From the NCBI RefSeq assembly GCF_030053115.1, contig NZ_CP125619.1, positions 2,491,501 through 2,555,500 on the forward strand: DNA of 64,000 nucleotides. The letters are read 5' to 3'. A program made the translations under genes and the position numbers. Below the pieces are notes generated by a model. That model was not told the origin of the DNA. It saw only the letters and a program-made list of their open reading frames with translations, and ran no database searches. The stretch is from Pseudomonas svalbardensis. Its GTDB lineage: Bacteria > Pseudomonadota > Gammaproteobacteria > Pseudomonadales > Pseudomonadaceae. Below are positions 20,097 through 27,865 of this stretch, piece after piece. Positions within the stretch are counted from its first letter, which is position 1. The number at the start of each line of letters is the position of its first letter.

Positions 20097-20253
20097 GTAG
20101 CAGCCTTCCCTTGAAATATTCTGTTGTTTTGAACGCCGCCCACCCTGGGGACGGGTTTCATTGGTCGGGCAGTATGGCAGTAGTTGCATGCCGGCGGCTG
20201 AGTTAAGTCGCCGGCATGACGAAGCGTCTATGGAAATGAATTTGGCGGGACCG

Positions 20254-20502
20254 TCAACCGCGTAACTCGAGCCAGCGGGCAAGGGCGCAGGCTTCGTTAT
20301 GATTGCCGCGGAAACCTCTGACGCGGCCGGTGGAAATTTCCTTGATATGAAAAAAGGCATTGCCGGCCAAAATGACCTGAAAGCGTGGCCGGGCGAGCTC
20401 TTCAGGGTAGTATTCATGCGGTTGAAACATCCCTGGGGGCAGTGTCCCCGAGCTGTTCGTATTGGGCGCCTGAGGGTGAGCAAAATGTGTCAGCGTGCAC
20501 AT
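20254..20502 (-). CDS. Small conserved hypothetical protein
   Basis: 82 residues from ATG at 20502 (minus strand), preceded by AAAAGGAC at about five bases. Contains GMFQPHEYYPEELARPRFQV and the C-terminal FRGNHNEACALARWLELRG. It lies about 150 bases upstream of, and on the same strand as, the 76-residue unknown, so the two may be co-transcribed. No family recognised. Confidence 0.55.
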   Translation of the reverse strand: MCTLTHFAHPQAPNTNSSGTLPPGMFQPHEYYPEELARPRFQVILAGNAFFHIKEISTGRVRGFRGNHNEACALARWLELRG

Positions 20503-20916
20503 ATGAAGTCCTTTTCGTTGTTTTACCGACGTGTGTACGTGGTTTTGGGTAGTCTCGATGAGCATCGCTGCTCTAGAATCACCGTCAGTGTTTGGCGATC
20601 GACGTTCATCTAAAGCAATTTTTTGCTGGCGATATGTCGGAAAAGTGCTTTTTTTAAAGAGCATTTTCCCTAAAGTTGGTAGTCCCGTTTTTCTGGCCGT
20701 CGGGAGGGCTTTTTCCTTCAACCTCTGACGAACGCCAGGCAAGACGACGTGAGTGTTGTTCCAGTAGTCTTCTCAAACCTCGCGATGGATGAGCCCTCTG
20801 CTCGTTTCAGGATTTCAACCCGGGTCTTTTTTGCGACACCTTCGGCATTGCCGCTTTTTTCTGCTGTGCGCTGTTTTCCTGCGTGCAGCATCATTTTCAG
20901 ATGTGGGGATGTTTCC
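20503..20916. other. Divergent intergenic region, no gene seen
   Basis: About 410 bases, locally AT-richer (runs of T near 20620 and 20650). Open frames on both strands here read as non-protein. Presumably carries divergent promoters. Confidence 0.35.
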
Positions 20917-21387
20917 TTGGCAGTAAGTAATCTCGATATGCATGCTTTGTTCGTGCTGGGTGATTTGCGCGCAAAGCTGGTTAAACAGTTCCAGTCACGT
21001 TTTGTTTACATCACCGAACAGAACGCTGAAGGCATTTACATTGCCGAGATCGACACCGAAGAGGCGCTGGTGGTTGATGACAAACCCGGGCTTAAACTCA
21101 AGGTCGGCGATCATTTCAGCGCCTCTGTATTACCCAGTCGCGAAGGCGGCAAGCTGGACATCAAGTTCCGCGAAATCAAACTGACGGTTTACGGCCTGGG
21201 TGATTACGCGTTCGTCACCACCGCTGATGGCCACGGGATCGTGTTCAAGGAAGGTCATAGCGCGGTGATGGTGTTCGCCGCTCACCAACAGTTGCAGGAA
21301 GGCCTGACCAAAACCCTGAAAGCCGTGACCGCCAAGGCTGCCAAGTGGCGCAAAGGGGAACTGGTCACCTTCAAGGCCAGCGAATAA
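20917..21387 (+). CDS. Conserved hypothetical protein
   Basis: About 156 residues if translation starts at TTG 20917 (GGGGA about six bases upstream), giving MAVSNLDMHALFVLGDLRAK; ATG 20938 is the alternative. The frame is open further upstream but that part looks non-coding. The protein is rich in beta strands (RFVYITEQNAEGIYIAEIDT, LKVGDHFSASVLPS) with a C-terminal amphipathic, lysine-rich helix. Family not identified. It overlaps the next gene by one base (TAATG). Confidence 0.6.
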   Translation: MAVSNLDMHALFVLGDLRAKLVKQFQSRFVYITEQNAEGIYIAEIDTEEALVVDDKPGLKLKVGDHFSASVLPSREGGKLDIKFREIKLTVYGLGDYAFVTTADGHGIVFKEGHSAVMVFAAHQQLQEGLTKTLKAVTAKAAKWRKGELVTFKASE

Positions 21388-21590
21388 TGCCCCTGACCCG
21401 CGCCGACTTCCACGAACAGAACCAGGCCAGTGCGCAAGCCGAAGCCCAGCGGCTGTTCGACCAGAAGGCTGTTTTGCAAGGTGCATGGCTGGGTTGGGTG
21501 GCGTCACAGATCTATACGTTGCGTCCGGCGGAATACGCCAGCATGGTACGAAGAGCGCTGGCGCGCTTGCAGGAACCTCCCGAAAACTGA
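21387..21590 (+). CDS. Small hypothetical protein coupled to the preceding gene
   Basis: 67 residues. ATG 21387 overlaps the upstream TAA (TAATG), indicating translational coupling. The sequence is helical and charged: FHEQNQASAQAEAQRLFDQK, then QIYTLRPAEYASMVRRALAR. No signal peptide; function unknown. Confidence 0.6.
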   Translation: MPLTRADFHEQNQASAQAEAQRLFDQKAVLQGAWLGWVASQIYTLRPAEYASMVRRALARLQEPPEN

Positions 21591-21708
21591 TTGACCTCCC
21601 TCGAAAGCAGGAACCTCTACTACAGTCAGTTGACTGAGTATTCAGAGGCTTTGCGGTCTTCTGCCAGGCCATCCTGCTATTGCTGTGAACAGCACGAGGT
21701 GCAAAAGC

Positions 21709-22725
21709 ATGAACGGATTTCGACGGTTGCTGGCCGCTACCCTGGCCACTTTCGGATTGTTGGCTTCACCCGTTCCGGTGTTCGCTGCCCAGGCGCCGAT
21801 CCACTTCGCCGACCTGAACTGGGAAAGCGGCAGCCTGATCACCGATATCCTGCGGATCATCGTCGAGAAGGGCTACGGGCTGCCGACCGATACCTTGCCG
21901 GGGACGACCATCACCCTGGAGACCGCACTGGCCAACAATGACATTCAGGTGATTGGCGAAGAGTGGGCCGGTCGCAGTCCGGTTTGGGTCAAGGCCGAGG
22001 CCGAAGGTAAAGTCGTGAGCCTCGGCGATACGGTCAAGGGCGCCACCGAAGGCTGGTGGGTGCCCGAATATGTGATCAAGGGCGATCCTGCGAAAGGCAT
22101 CAAGCCGCTGGCGCCGGATTTGCGCAGTGTCAGCGACCTGCCGCGCTACAAGGGGGTATTCAGTGATCCGGAATCCCCGGGCAAGGGGCGCTTCCTCAAC
22201 AGCCCGATCGGCTGGACGTCGGAGGTGGTCAACAAACAGAAACTCAAGGCGTATGGGCTGGACGACAGCTATGTGAATTTCCGCAGTGGTTCGGGGGCGG
22301 CACTGGATGCGGAGATCAGTTCTTCGATTCGTCGCGGCAAACCGGTGTTGTTCTATTACTGGTCGCCTACGCCATTGCTCGGCCGCTTCAAACTGATTCA
22401 GCTCGAAGAGCCGCCGTTCGACGCCGAAGCCTGGAAGACCCTCACCGACGCCGACCACCCGAATCCGAAACCGACGCGCTCACTGGCCTCGAAATTGTCC
22501 ATCGGCGTGTCCACGCCATTCCAGAAACAGTATCCGCAGATTGCCGAGTTCTTCAGCAAGGTCGACTTGCCAATCGGTCCGCTGAACAAGGCGCTGGCCG
22601 AGATGAGCGAAAAACACACCCCGCCACGGCAGGCGGCAGAGGCGTTCATGAAGGCGCACCCGGACGTGTGGCAGGCCTGGGTGCCCAAGGATGTGGCGGA
22701 TAAAGTCTCTGCCGAGTTGAAGTGA
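21709..22725 (+). CDS. Glycine-betaine/quaternary amine-type ABC substrate-binding protein
   Basis: 338 residues, OpuAC/ProX-like. Start ATG 21709 follows GAGGTG at eight bases. Signal peptide about residues 1-27 ending PVFAAQA. Family features include IHFADLNWESGSLITDILRI, IGEEWAGRSPVW, GWWVPEYVIKGD, FLNSPIGWTSE and PVLFYYWSPTPLLGRF, the aromatic-rich region used for cation-pi binding. No permease or ATPase gene lies beside it, so it is an orphan that would have to use a transporter encoded elsewhere. The exact ligand cannot be assigned. Confidence 0.85.
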   Translation: MNGFRRLLAATLATFGLLASPVPVFAAQAPIHFADLNWESGSLITDILRIIVEKGYGLPTDTLPGTTITLETALANNDIQVIGEEWAGRSPVWVKAEAEGKVVSLGDTVKGATEGWWVPEYVIKGDPAKGIKPLAPDLRSVSDLPRYKGVFSDPESPGKGRFLNSPIGWTSEVVNKQKLKAYGLDDSYVNFRSGSGAALDAEISSSIRRGKPVLFYYWSPTPLLGRFKLIQLEEPPFDAEAWKTLTDADHPNPKPTRSLASKLSIGVSTPFQKQYPQIAEFFSKVDLPIGPLNKALAEMSEKHTPPRQAAEAFMKAHPDVWQAWVPKDVADKVSAELK

Positions 22726-22898
22726 TGCGGTGAGTTTGATGGCGCCTTCGCGAGCAAGTCGGATCGCGCACCGCCGCATGCGATCAGTTCGAGCAAGTTT
22801 CATGGAGCGGCACTTTATCATCGCCGATGACGAATACCCTTACAAAATCGTTCAAGGAAGTTCATCCTGCTGCGACATTTCACGCTGGAAGTCCGAAC

Positions 22899-23336
22899 AT
22901 GAGCCTATTGATCGCGCAATGGATGGCTGCCATCTTCCTGTTGATCAGCCTGATCCACCTGTACTGGGCGGCAGGTGGCAAGTTGGGTAGCGAGGCGGCG
23001 GTCCCGCGAATGTCCGCGGAGGACGGCGCAGAACCCAGGCCGGCCTTCAAGCCTTCAGGCTTTACCACTTTGCTGGTGGCAGTCGGGTTGCTGCTGATAG
23101 CGATGCTGGTGTGCATGCGGGTCGGCCTGTATCTGCCGACGGTGCATCACTGGTCGCTGCAATGGGTGATCAGCGCGATTGCGATGCTGATGTTCGCCAG
23201 GGCGATCGGCGATTCGAATTTGATAGGGTTCTTCAAGCAGGTGAAGGATTCGAAGTTTGCCCGGCTCGACACCTGGGCGTATTCGCCGTTGTGCGTGGTG
23301 TTGGGGGCGGGGTTGTTGGCCGTTGCCTGGATCTGA
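22899..23336 (+). CDS. DUF3995 family membrane protein
   Basis: 145 residues with four predicted membrane segments (about 3-25, 52-75, 87-105, 125-145) and the N-terminal WMAAIFLLISLIHLYWAAGG pattern of DUF3995. ATG 22899 is preceded by GGAAG at seven bases. Function unknown. A REP arm and an IS110 element follow. Confidence 0.75.
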   Translation: MSLLIAQWMAAIFLLISLIHLYWAAGGKLGSEAAVPRMSAEDGAEPRPAFKPSGFTTLLVAVGLLLIAMLVCMRVGLYLPTVHHWSLQWVISAIAMLMFARAIGDSNLIGFFKQVKDSKFARLDTWAYSPLCVVLGAGLLAVAWI

Positions 23337-23349
23337 GTTGCCAGGGCCG

Positions 23350-23378
23350 GCCTCTTCGCGAGCAGGCTCGCTCCCACA
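23350..23378. repeat. REP arm next to IS110 copy 1
   Basis: CCTCTTCGCGAGCAGGCTCGCTCCCACA is one REP arm. Its partner arm is the one split by the IS: TGTGGGAGC at 23424-23432 and GCGGGCTTGCTCGCGAAGAG from 24674. Confidence 0.85.
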
Positions 23379-23531
23379 TTGGATTTTCAGTGAACACAGA
23401 TTTTGTGTCTGACAGAGATCAACTGTGGGAGCAACTGTCTTGATGATCTTTATTCTGAAGGCATATTGATAGACAGCTGAATTCCCACAGCTTTACGCCA
23501 TGCGATGCCCTACAGGAACACCGCGACCCGT

Positions 23532-24461
23532 TTAGGCCAAGGGTTCTTTCCACTCGGTTCGGTCTCGGATCATGGCGTTCAGCCGTATCAACAACACACG
23601 CATACAGGCGATGAGCGCTACTTTTGCGCATTTACCCTTATGACGCAGTGCGTCATACCGCGCTTTGAACTCAGGCTGTCGCTGAATCACCACCCAGCAC
23701 GCCATGTACATTGCCCGACGCGCAGCAAACCTGCCGCCGCTAATGTGGCGGGGGCCTTCATGCTTGCCACTGTCGTCGTTGTAGGGGGCTATGCCTGCCA
23801 GCGCTGCAATCTCGTGCCGTCCAACCTCGCCCAGCTCGGGTAAGTAGGCCATCAAGCTGGCTGCCGTCACGAGCCCTATACCCTTGACCGAGCACAAACG
23901 GGCCGTTTTATCACTGTCCAGGTCTTTAGCAGTTTGACGGATCAGCTTTTCTATCGACTTTATGGCTTGGCATAAATAGTCGATATGACTTCGCAGACAG
24001 GGTTTTACCGTGTCAGCAGAGGCTGTTTTAAGGCGCCGTATATCGTCGCCTTGCTGCTGAACAAAATTTTCGCGCTGCTGTACCAGCGCACGCAAATTGT
24101 CCTGTTCAGGGCTGGTGATTCGGTTGCTTGGCGACTTTATGACTTCGGCAAACTGCGCGAGCAGCCGCGCATCTATCGGGTCGGTTTTAGCGCGCTGCCC
24201 CATGGCCTTGGCAAAATCCCTGGCTCGGCGAGGGTTGATCCGCAAGACTTCGAAGCCGGCAGCCTGAAGCGCTTTCATGACCTCTCGCTCATAGCCGCCG
24301 GTGGCTTCCAGCAATACGCGGCTGACCTGATAGCGCTTTAACCAGTCAATCAGCGCAAGGAAATCACTGGCGGTATTGAGGTGACTCGCGCCAACGTCTT
24401 GCGGGTTAATCCGAACTTCAAGGGTATCTTTGGAAACATCGATGCCTGCGCAGGAAAACAT
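23532..24461 (-). CDS. IS110-family transposase (DEDD recombinase), copy 1
   Basis: 309 residues. N-terminal RuvC-like DEDD domain: GIDVSKDTLEV (Asp 8), VLLEATGGYE (Glu), and TDPIDARLLAQF (two Asp near 97-100). A coiled-coil middle precedes the C-terminal Tnp domain with LCSVKGIGLVTAASLMAYLP and HISGGRFAARRAMYMA, the latter holding the candidate catalytic serine. Full length, no frameshift, so probably active. It differs from copy 2 at residue 22 (Asp here, Tyr there). Confidence 0.95.
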   Translation of the reverse strand: MFSCAGIDVSKDTLEVRINPQDVGASHLNTASDFLALIDWLKRYQVSRVLLEATGGYEREVMKALQAAGFEVLRINPRRARDFAKAMGQRAKTDPIDARLLAQFAEVIKSPSNRITSPEQDNLRALVQQRENFVQQQGDDIRRLKTASADTVKPCLRSHIDYLCQAIKSIEKLIRQTAKDLDSDKTARLCSVKGIGLVTAASLMAYLPELGEVGRHEIAALAGIAPYNDDSGKHEGPRHISGGRFAARRAMYMACWVVIQRQPEFKARYDALRHKGKCAKVALIACMRVLLIRLNAMIRDRTEWKEPLA

Positions 24462-24489
24462 AGCCGATCCCTCTTACACTCAAAGGTGA

Positions 24490-24665
24490 GAGCGCTCTGG
24501 CTGGGCACCACGCTTGTAATGTTCGAGGTCGGCTCGTTCAACTGTTCGGGCTCAATAACCAGAGCGGAGAGGTGAATGGCAGCATGGGCTCCCACACGTG
24601 CTTTAAGCACTCCGGGCATTCAGCTTGCCACTCACCGCTCTCACCCTCAGTCTAATTCCTGCCCA
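24490..24665 (-). ncRNA. Candidate bridge RNA of IS110 copy 1
   Basis: Lies in the noncoding 5' end, on the transposase strand. A stem (24626-24640 with 24562-24581) encloses a loop holding GCCCG (24613-24617) and TGTGGGAGC (24588-24596), matching the left and right halves of the REP target. A second stem (24557-24565 with 24494-24502) encloses ACAGTTG (24539-24545) and ACAAGC (24512-24517), matching the element's right and left ends. All four guides agree on a GC core. RNA ends are guesses. Confidence 0.65.
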
Positions 24666-24722
24666 AGACACAAGCGGGCTTGCTCGCGAAGAGGCCCTCA
24701 CAATCAATACAAATCTGCGAAC

Positions 24723-25085
24723 TTAACTCCCGCTTTCCGTGCGCCGACTACTCACCTCAGCCGGCACATCATCCCCCGCCATGCGCTTGCGAAACAGCGC
24801 CGCCCGCGCCAGCAGCAACGTGGTCACCGGCACCGTAATCGACAACAAGATCGGAATCAGCCAGGCATGCAACACCGGCCCGGACTTGAGTGCCGAAAAG
24901 TAAATGATCGAGGCCAACGCCACGCACCAGGCGCCCAATGTCGACGCCAGCGCCGGCGGGTGCATGCGCTGGAAGTAATCTTTCATCCGCACCAGGCCAA
25001 CGGCGCCGATCAGTGTAAACAGACTGCTGAGCACCAGCAGGATCGCCACCGGAATTTCAACCCACAGAGACAGTTCTGCGCTCAT
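24723..25085 (-). CDS. Monovalent cation/H+ antiporter subunit G
   Basis: 120 residues with three membrane segments; MrpG/PhaG signature PVAILLVLSSLFTLIGAVGL and MKDYFQRMHPPALASTLG. Last gene of the antiporter operon; its start overlaps the subunit F stop by four bases. Part of the multisubunit Na+(K+)/H+ antiporter in the inner membrane. Confidence 0.92.
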   Translation of the reverse strand: MSAELSLWVEIPVAILLVLSSLFTLIGAVGLVRMKDYFQRMHPPALASTLGAWCVALASIIYFSALKSGPVLHAWLIPILLSITVPVTTLLLARAALFRKRMAGDDVPAEVSSRRTESGS

Positions 25086-25360
25086 TCGATCACCTCGCCA
25101 CGCAGGAGGAATTTCGCCAGGGCAAACGAGCCGACGAAACCGAACAGCGCAATCAGCAGCGCCGCCTCGAAGTAAGTGTCACTGGAATAGCGAATGCCCA
25201 GCGTCAGCATCATCAGCATCGCGATGATGTACAGGTAATCCAGCGCCAGAACCCGGTCTTGGGCCGACGGCCCCTTGAACAGCCGGATCAGGGTCAGAAT
25301 CATCGCCAGGGAAAAGATGAACAGGCTCAGCAGGATCGCGTTTGACAGCAAGGCGCTCAT
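25082..25360 (-). CDS. Monovalent cation/H+ antiporter subunit F
   Basis: 92 residues, three membrane segments; MrpF/PhaF pattern LIRLFKGPSAQDRVLALDYL. Its start overlaps the end of subunit E and its stop overlaps subunit G, so translation is coupled. Confidence 0.92.
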   Translation of the reverse strand: MSALLSNAILLSLFIFSLAMILTLIRLFKGPSAQDRVLALDYLYIIAMLMMLTLGIRYSSDTYFEAALLIALFGFVGSFALAKFLLRGEVIE

Positions 25361-25845
25361 TCGAAGATCTCCATCAAGGGGCGCTCATAGGTCGCCTTGA
25401 AGTGCTGGATGAACAGTGCTTCGTCATCCAGATCGAATACGTGCAGCAACAGAATGCTGCGGTCCAGCGCCAGTTCCGACCACACGGTGCCGGGAACCAC
25501 CGTGCAGATCATCGACAACGCGGCCAGGCCGTTGGCGTCACGCAAGTCCAGCGGCACCTTGATGAAGCGCGAGCGCGGTGGATGGCGACCGGCGTTGAGC
25601 ACGCCCCAGGCCACGGCGAGGTTGGACACCACCACATCGCGACCGATAAGAAAGAACAAACGCACCATCACGCCCGGCCGACGAATGCGGATCGGCAGCG
25701 GTCGCAGCTTGCGCATCATCAAAGGCGCGCAGAACCCCAGCACCGCGCCCAGCAGCAGATTGCCGGGACTCATCGACAGGTTCAGCACCAGCCACAGCAA
25801 CCACAGGGCCAGCGACAACCAGGGAGCAGGAAACAGACGCTTCAT
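25357..25845 (-). CDS. Monovalent cation/H+ antiporter subunit E
   Basis: 162 residues from ATG at 25845 (minus strand), overlapping the subunit D stop (ATGA); a longer in-frame extension into subunit D is spurious. MrpE/PhaE features: N-terminal hydrophobic hairpin (SLALWLLWLVLNLSMSPGN), then ICTVVPGTVWSELALDRSIL near residue 110. Confidence 0.92.
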   Translation of the reverse strand: MKRLFPAPWLSLALWLLWLVLNLSMSPGNLLLGAVLGFCAPLMMRKLRPLPIRIRRPGVMVRLFFLIGRDVVVSNLAVAWGVLNAGRHPPRSRFIKVPLDLRDANGLAALSMICTVVPGTVWSELALDRSILLLHVFDLDDEALFIQHFKATYERPLMEIFE

Positions 25846-27524
25846 GGTGTGACCTCCGCTACCGCGGCTTTGGCTTCCGGACTCGGAATCGCACGGGTGC
25901 CGAGCACCGCCATCACGTATTGCTGCGGGTTGTTCAAGGTTTGGGCGGCCGCCTGGGTGTAGCGCAGCAGCGGTTCGGCCTTGAAGGTCAGCGCAATGCT
26001 CAAGCCCAGCAGCGCAATGATCGGCACGCATTCGAAACGTCGCAGCAACGGCGACGGCCGCTCCTCGGGTGTCCAGAAGCGCTGGATGCCCAAGCGCGAG
26101 AACGCGATCAACGATGCCAGCCCGGACAGGATCAGCAACGCCAGCAAGCCCCACGCGGCATTGGAAACCGGCTCATCGCTGCTATTGCCCAGGCCCAACG
26201 GATTGAGCAGGGCGCTGAGCAAGCCGAGTTTGCCAATGAATCCCGAGAGCGGCGGCATGCCGATGATCAGCAGTGAGCAGGCAATGAAGCTCAACCCGAT
26301 GAACGCCATGGTCCAGGGAATCACCTGGCCGACCACGGCTTTTTGCTCGTCATCGAGGTTGATGCCTTTGGGTGGTTGCAAGGATTCCATCGGTCGCGGC
26401 AGATCGCCGTCATCGAACAACGGCATTTCATTGGCCGAACGCGAACGCTCGATCAACTCGGCCAACAGGAACAACGCGCTCAATGCCAGGGTCGAGCTGA
26501 CCAGATAGAACAGGGCCGCGCCGATCAGGTTGGGCTGGGCGAAACCGATGGCCGACAGCAGAATCCCGGCCGACACCAGAATGCTCAGGCTGGCCAGGCG
26601 CTCCAGTCGTTGTGCGGCGAGAATCGCCACGGCGGCGCAGACGATGGTCGCCATGCCACCGTAGATCAGCCAGTCGCCGCCAAAGTACGCCGAGGCGCCG
26701 GCCTGGCCAGAGAAGAGCAAGGTCCACAAACGCAACAAGGTGTAGACGCCGACCTTGGTCATGATCGCGAACATCGCCGCCACCGGCGCGCTCGCCGCGG
26801 AGTAGGCCGGCACCAACCAGAAGTTCAGCGGCCACATCCCGGCCTTGGCCAGGAACGCTACTGCGAGAATCCCCGCGCCGGCATGCAGCAGGCCGCGATC
26901 GGCTTCCGGCACCAGCGGAATTTTCAGCGCCAGGTCGGCCATGTTCAGGGTGCCGGTGACGCCGTAGATCAGCGCCGCGCCGATCAGAAACAGCGACGAC
27001 GCCAGCAGGTTGATCGAGATGTAATGCAGCCCCGACGACACCCGCGACCGACCCGAACCGTGGAGCATCAGGCCATAAGAGGCCGCCAGCAACACTTCAA
27101 AAAACACAAACAGGTTGAACAGGTCCGCCGTCAGGAACGCGCCGTAAAGCCCCATCATCTGAATCTGGAACAGCGCGTGGAAACTCGAACCGGCACCGTC
27201 CCAACGGGCCATGGCGAACAGCAGGGCGCTGACGCCGATGATCCCGGTCAGCACCAGCATCAGCGCCGACAGTCGATCGACCACCAGCACGATACCGAAC
27301 GGCACCTGCCAGTTGCCCGGCAGGTACACGCCGATGGAGCCGGGGACGCCCGTCTCCTGGGTCCATTGCAGCAACAGCACGGCAATGCCCAACCCCACCA
27401 GGCTGGAAAACAGGTTGATCTTGGCCTTCAGCGGACGGTGTTTCTCCCCCAGCAACAGCATCACGGCGGCGGTCAGCAGCGGCAGCAGAATCGGTGCAGC
27501 GATCAGGTGCGGCATCAGATTCAT
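25842..27524 (-). CDS. Monovalent cation/H+ antiporter subunit D
   Basis: 560 residues, about fourteen membrane segments, related to NADH-dehydrogenase antiporter-like subunits. Proton-channel features include FFEVLLAASYGLMLHGSG with the conserved Glu, and LAKAGMWPLNFWLVPAYSAA with the conserved Lys. An insert of about 50 charged residues (around 365-395, DGDLPRPMESLQPP) separates late helices. Start overlaps the end of subunit C. Confidence 0.93.
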   Translation of the reverse strand: MNLMPHLIAAPILLPLLTAAVMLLLGEKHRPLKAKINLFSSLVGLGIAVLLLQWTQETGVPGSIGVYLPGNWQVPFGIVLVVDRLSALMLVLTGIIGVSALLFAMARWDGAGSSFHALFQIQMMGLYGAFLTADLFNLFVFFEVLLAASYGLMLHGSGRSRVSSGLHYISINLLASSLFLIGAALIYGVTGTLNMADLALKIPLVPEADRGLLHAGAGILAVAFLAKAGMWPLNFWLVPAYSAASAPVAAMFAIMTKVGVYTLLRLWTLLFSGQAGASAYFGGDWLIYGGMATIVCAAVAILAAQRLERLASLSILVSAGILLSAIGFAQPNLIGAALFYLVSSTLALSALFLLAELIERSRSANEMPLFDDGDLPRPMESLQPPKGINLDDEQKAVVGQVIPWTMAFIGLSFIACSLLIIGMPPLSGFIGKLGLLSALLNPLGLGNSSDEPVSNAAWGLLALLILSGLASLIAFSRLGIQRFWTPEERPSPLLRRFECVPIIALLGLSIALTFKAEPLLRYTQAAAQTLNNPQQYVMAVLGTRAIPSPEAKAAVAEVTP

Positions 27525-27865
27525 TCTTTAGGCTCCCGGCCATCCACATGGTCGGTACCGGTCAGGCCCCGGGAAGCCAGCAGCACCACCAGAAACAACG
27601 CGGTCATGGCGAAGCTGATCACGATGGCGGTCAGCACCAGCGCTTGCGGCAGCGGGTCGGTGTAGTGCAACAGGTCCTGCGGCACGCCGTCCTTGATGAT
27701 CGGCTCCTTGCCGATAAACAGGCTGCCCATGCTGAAGATGAACAGATTGACGCCGTAGGACAGCAGGCACAGGCCCATCACCACCTGAAACGTCCGTGGC
27801 CGCAGGATCAGCCAGACGCCGGACGCGGCCAGCACGCCGATGGCGATTGCGATGACTTCTTCCAT
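27521..27865 (-). CDS. Monovalent cation/H+ antiporter subunit C
   Basis: 114 residues, three membrane segments, NuoK/MrpC-like, with VMGLCLLSYGVNLFIFSMG. Its start touches the stop of subunit A, and its stop overlaps the start of subunit D. Confidence 0.92.
   Translation of the reverse strand: MEEVIAIAIGVLAASGVWLILRPRTFQVVMGLCLLSYGVNLFIFSMGSLFIGKEPIIKDGVPQDLLHYTDPLPQALVLTAIVISFAMTALFLVVLLASRGLTGTDHVDGREPKE

Larger units (their letters stand above)
23433..24673 (-). mobile_element. IS110-family insertion sequence, copy 1
   Basis: About 1241 bp, bounds set by comparing both copies and by the interrupted REP: TGTGGGAGC ends at 23432 and GCGGGCTTGCTCGCG resumes at 24674, sharing only a GC dinucleotide. 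There are no terminal inverted repeats, as expected for IS110. It holds one transposase gene (minus strand), a 99-base 3' end and a 212-base 5' noncoding end. Roughly eight differences from copy 2. Confidence 0.9.

Noticed and set aside
23985..24341. 118-codon plus-strand frame inside the transposase, present in both IS copies
   Set aside because: It is duplicated only because the IS is duplicated; it is antisense to the conserved DEDD domain and has no ribosome site.
24350..24619. An 89-codon minus-strand open frame over the IS110 5' end
   Set aside because: It overlaps the transposase in another frame and the candidate bridge RNA stems; the conservation there is explained by the RNA.
24623..24628. 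GCAAGC (minus strand) as the left target guide of the bridge RNA
   Set aside because: It also matches the REP (GCAAGC), but part of it is paired in the stem closing the loop; GCCCG lies inside the loop and abuts the GC core, as does the matching donor guide.
25846..26154. N-terminal extension of antiporter subunit E
   Set aside because: The in-frame extension lies inside subunit D and is not family-like; ATG at 25845 with ATGA overlap is the normal arrangement.
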